DNA of 5,791 bases from UBA7985 sp965661545 (GTDB lineage Bacteria; Pseudomonadota; Alphaproteobacteria; UBA7985). The DNA lies in NCBI GenBank assembly GCA_965661545.1, contig CBFIEF010000061.1, forward strand, positions 1-5,791, written 5' to 3'. Position numbers and translations under genes: made by a program. Numbering within the stretch: position 1 is the stretch's first letter; the number at the start of each line of letters is the position of its first letter. Below the pieces are notes generated by a model. The model saw only the letters and a list, made by a program, of their open reading frames with translations, did not search any database and was not told the origin of the DNA. This document shows, piece after piece, positions 5,356-5,791 of the stretch.

Positions 5356-5791
5356 CTAGCGTGCAGCCATCCGCATCGCGCCATCAAGACGGATGGTTTC
5401 GCCGTTGATGTACGCGTTCTCGATCATGTGGATCGCAAGGCGGGCATACTCGTCGGAGGTGCCGAGGCGAACCGGGAAAGGCACTTGCTTGCCCAAGGAG
5501 TCTTGAACTTCTTGCGGCATGTTCGTGAGCATCGGCGTTTCGAAAACGCCGGGGTTGATGGTGTTCACCCGGATACCGTATCGCGTGAATTCACGCGCTG
5601 CTGGCAGCATCATGCCCATGAGGCCCATTTTGGACGCAGAGTAAGACGCCTGACCAACCTGACCTTCTTGCGTTGCAATCGAGCCGGTCGAAATCACAAT
5701 GCCGCGCTCGTTGTCGCTGTTGATTGGATCAACTTTGGACATTTCAGCGGCTGCTTTGGACATGACGTTGTAAGCGCCAACGAGGTTGATC
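5356..5791 (-). CDS. HSD10-like SDR, 3-hydroxyacyl-CoA dehydrogenase (3' part)
   Basis: The last 144 codons of a short-chain dehydrogenase are visible; the reading frame is open to the window edge, so the N-terminal cofactor motif lies outside. The visible part closely follows the HSD10 (type 2 3-hydroxyacyl-CoA dehydrogenase) pattern: INLVGAYNV with the tetrad Asn at visible residue 2, catalytic Ser 37, then EGQVGQASYSASK (42-54) giving Tyr 50 and Lys 54, INPGVFETPMLTNMP (78-92), QVPFPVRLG (102-110), and the C-terminal NGETIRLDGAMRM (129-141). Members oxidise (S)-3-hydroxyacyl-CoA with NAD+ in fatty acid or isoleucine breakdown. The methionine encoded at 5763-5761 is internal, not the start. 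The exact acyl-CoA substrate is not readable from sequence. Confidence 0.9.
   Translation of the reverse strand, partial: INLVGAYNVMSKAAAEMSKVDPINSDNERGIVISTGSIATQEGQVGQASYSASKMGLMGMMLPAAREFTRYGIRVNTINPGVFETPMLTNMPQEVQDSLGKQVPFPVRLGTSDEYARLAIHMIENAYINGETIRLDGAMRMAAR

Overview
This window reads as ordinary chromosomal housekeeping DNA from an alphaproteobacterium. The best evidence is the S4 protein, which is the cysteine-free form with the alphaproteobacterial-style N-terminus (NLWGRPKSP, YGPGQHGQGRKKK), together with the NusG sequence, the tRNA-Trp/secE/nusG order and the moderately high G+C. I cannot place it at family level. I see no phage, insertion sequence, CRISPR array, toxin-antitoxin or defence genes. 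Every gene is recognisable, and I did not find an undescribed system.

Layout. Plus strand, 1-968: the 3' part of a tRNA-Trp gene (anticodon CCA), then secE (Sec translocon subunit) and nusG (transcription elongation/antitermination factor). nusG is followed by a strong intrinsic terminator at 995-1030, so this transcription unit ends there and does not run on into rplK. Everything after that is on the minus strand. rpsD (ribosomal protein S4) converges on nusG and has its own terminator at 1063-1097. Upstream of rpsD is a 213-base gap with a candidate promoter, a small palindrome and a probable terminator for the next gene. Next comes an SDR oxidoreductase of the DHRS4-like type. Then come trmJ (tRNA 2'-O-methyltransferase for position 32) and cimA ((R)-citramalate synthase), which overlap by 11 bases in the order cimA-trmJ. 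A 195-base gap holding a perfect DnaA-box 9-mer separates cimA from the 3' end of an HSD10-like SDR that runs off the right edge.

Functionally the left half serves information processing: protein export, transcription elongation and the ribosome. The right half combines threonine-independent isoleucine synthesis (CimA) with tRNA anticodon-loop modification (TrmJ) and two short-chain dehydrogenases. The HSD10 family includes enzymes that oxidise an isoleucine-degradation intermediate, so a link to branched-chain metabolism is possible, but it rests only on neighbourhood. The points most worth a second look are the DnaA box just upstream of cimA, the cimA/trmJ overlap, and the closed end of the secE-nusG unit.
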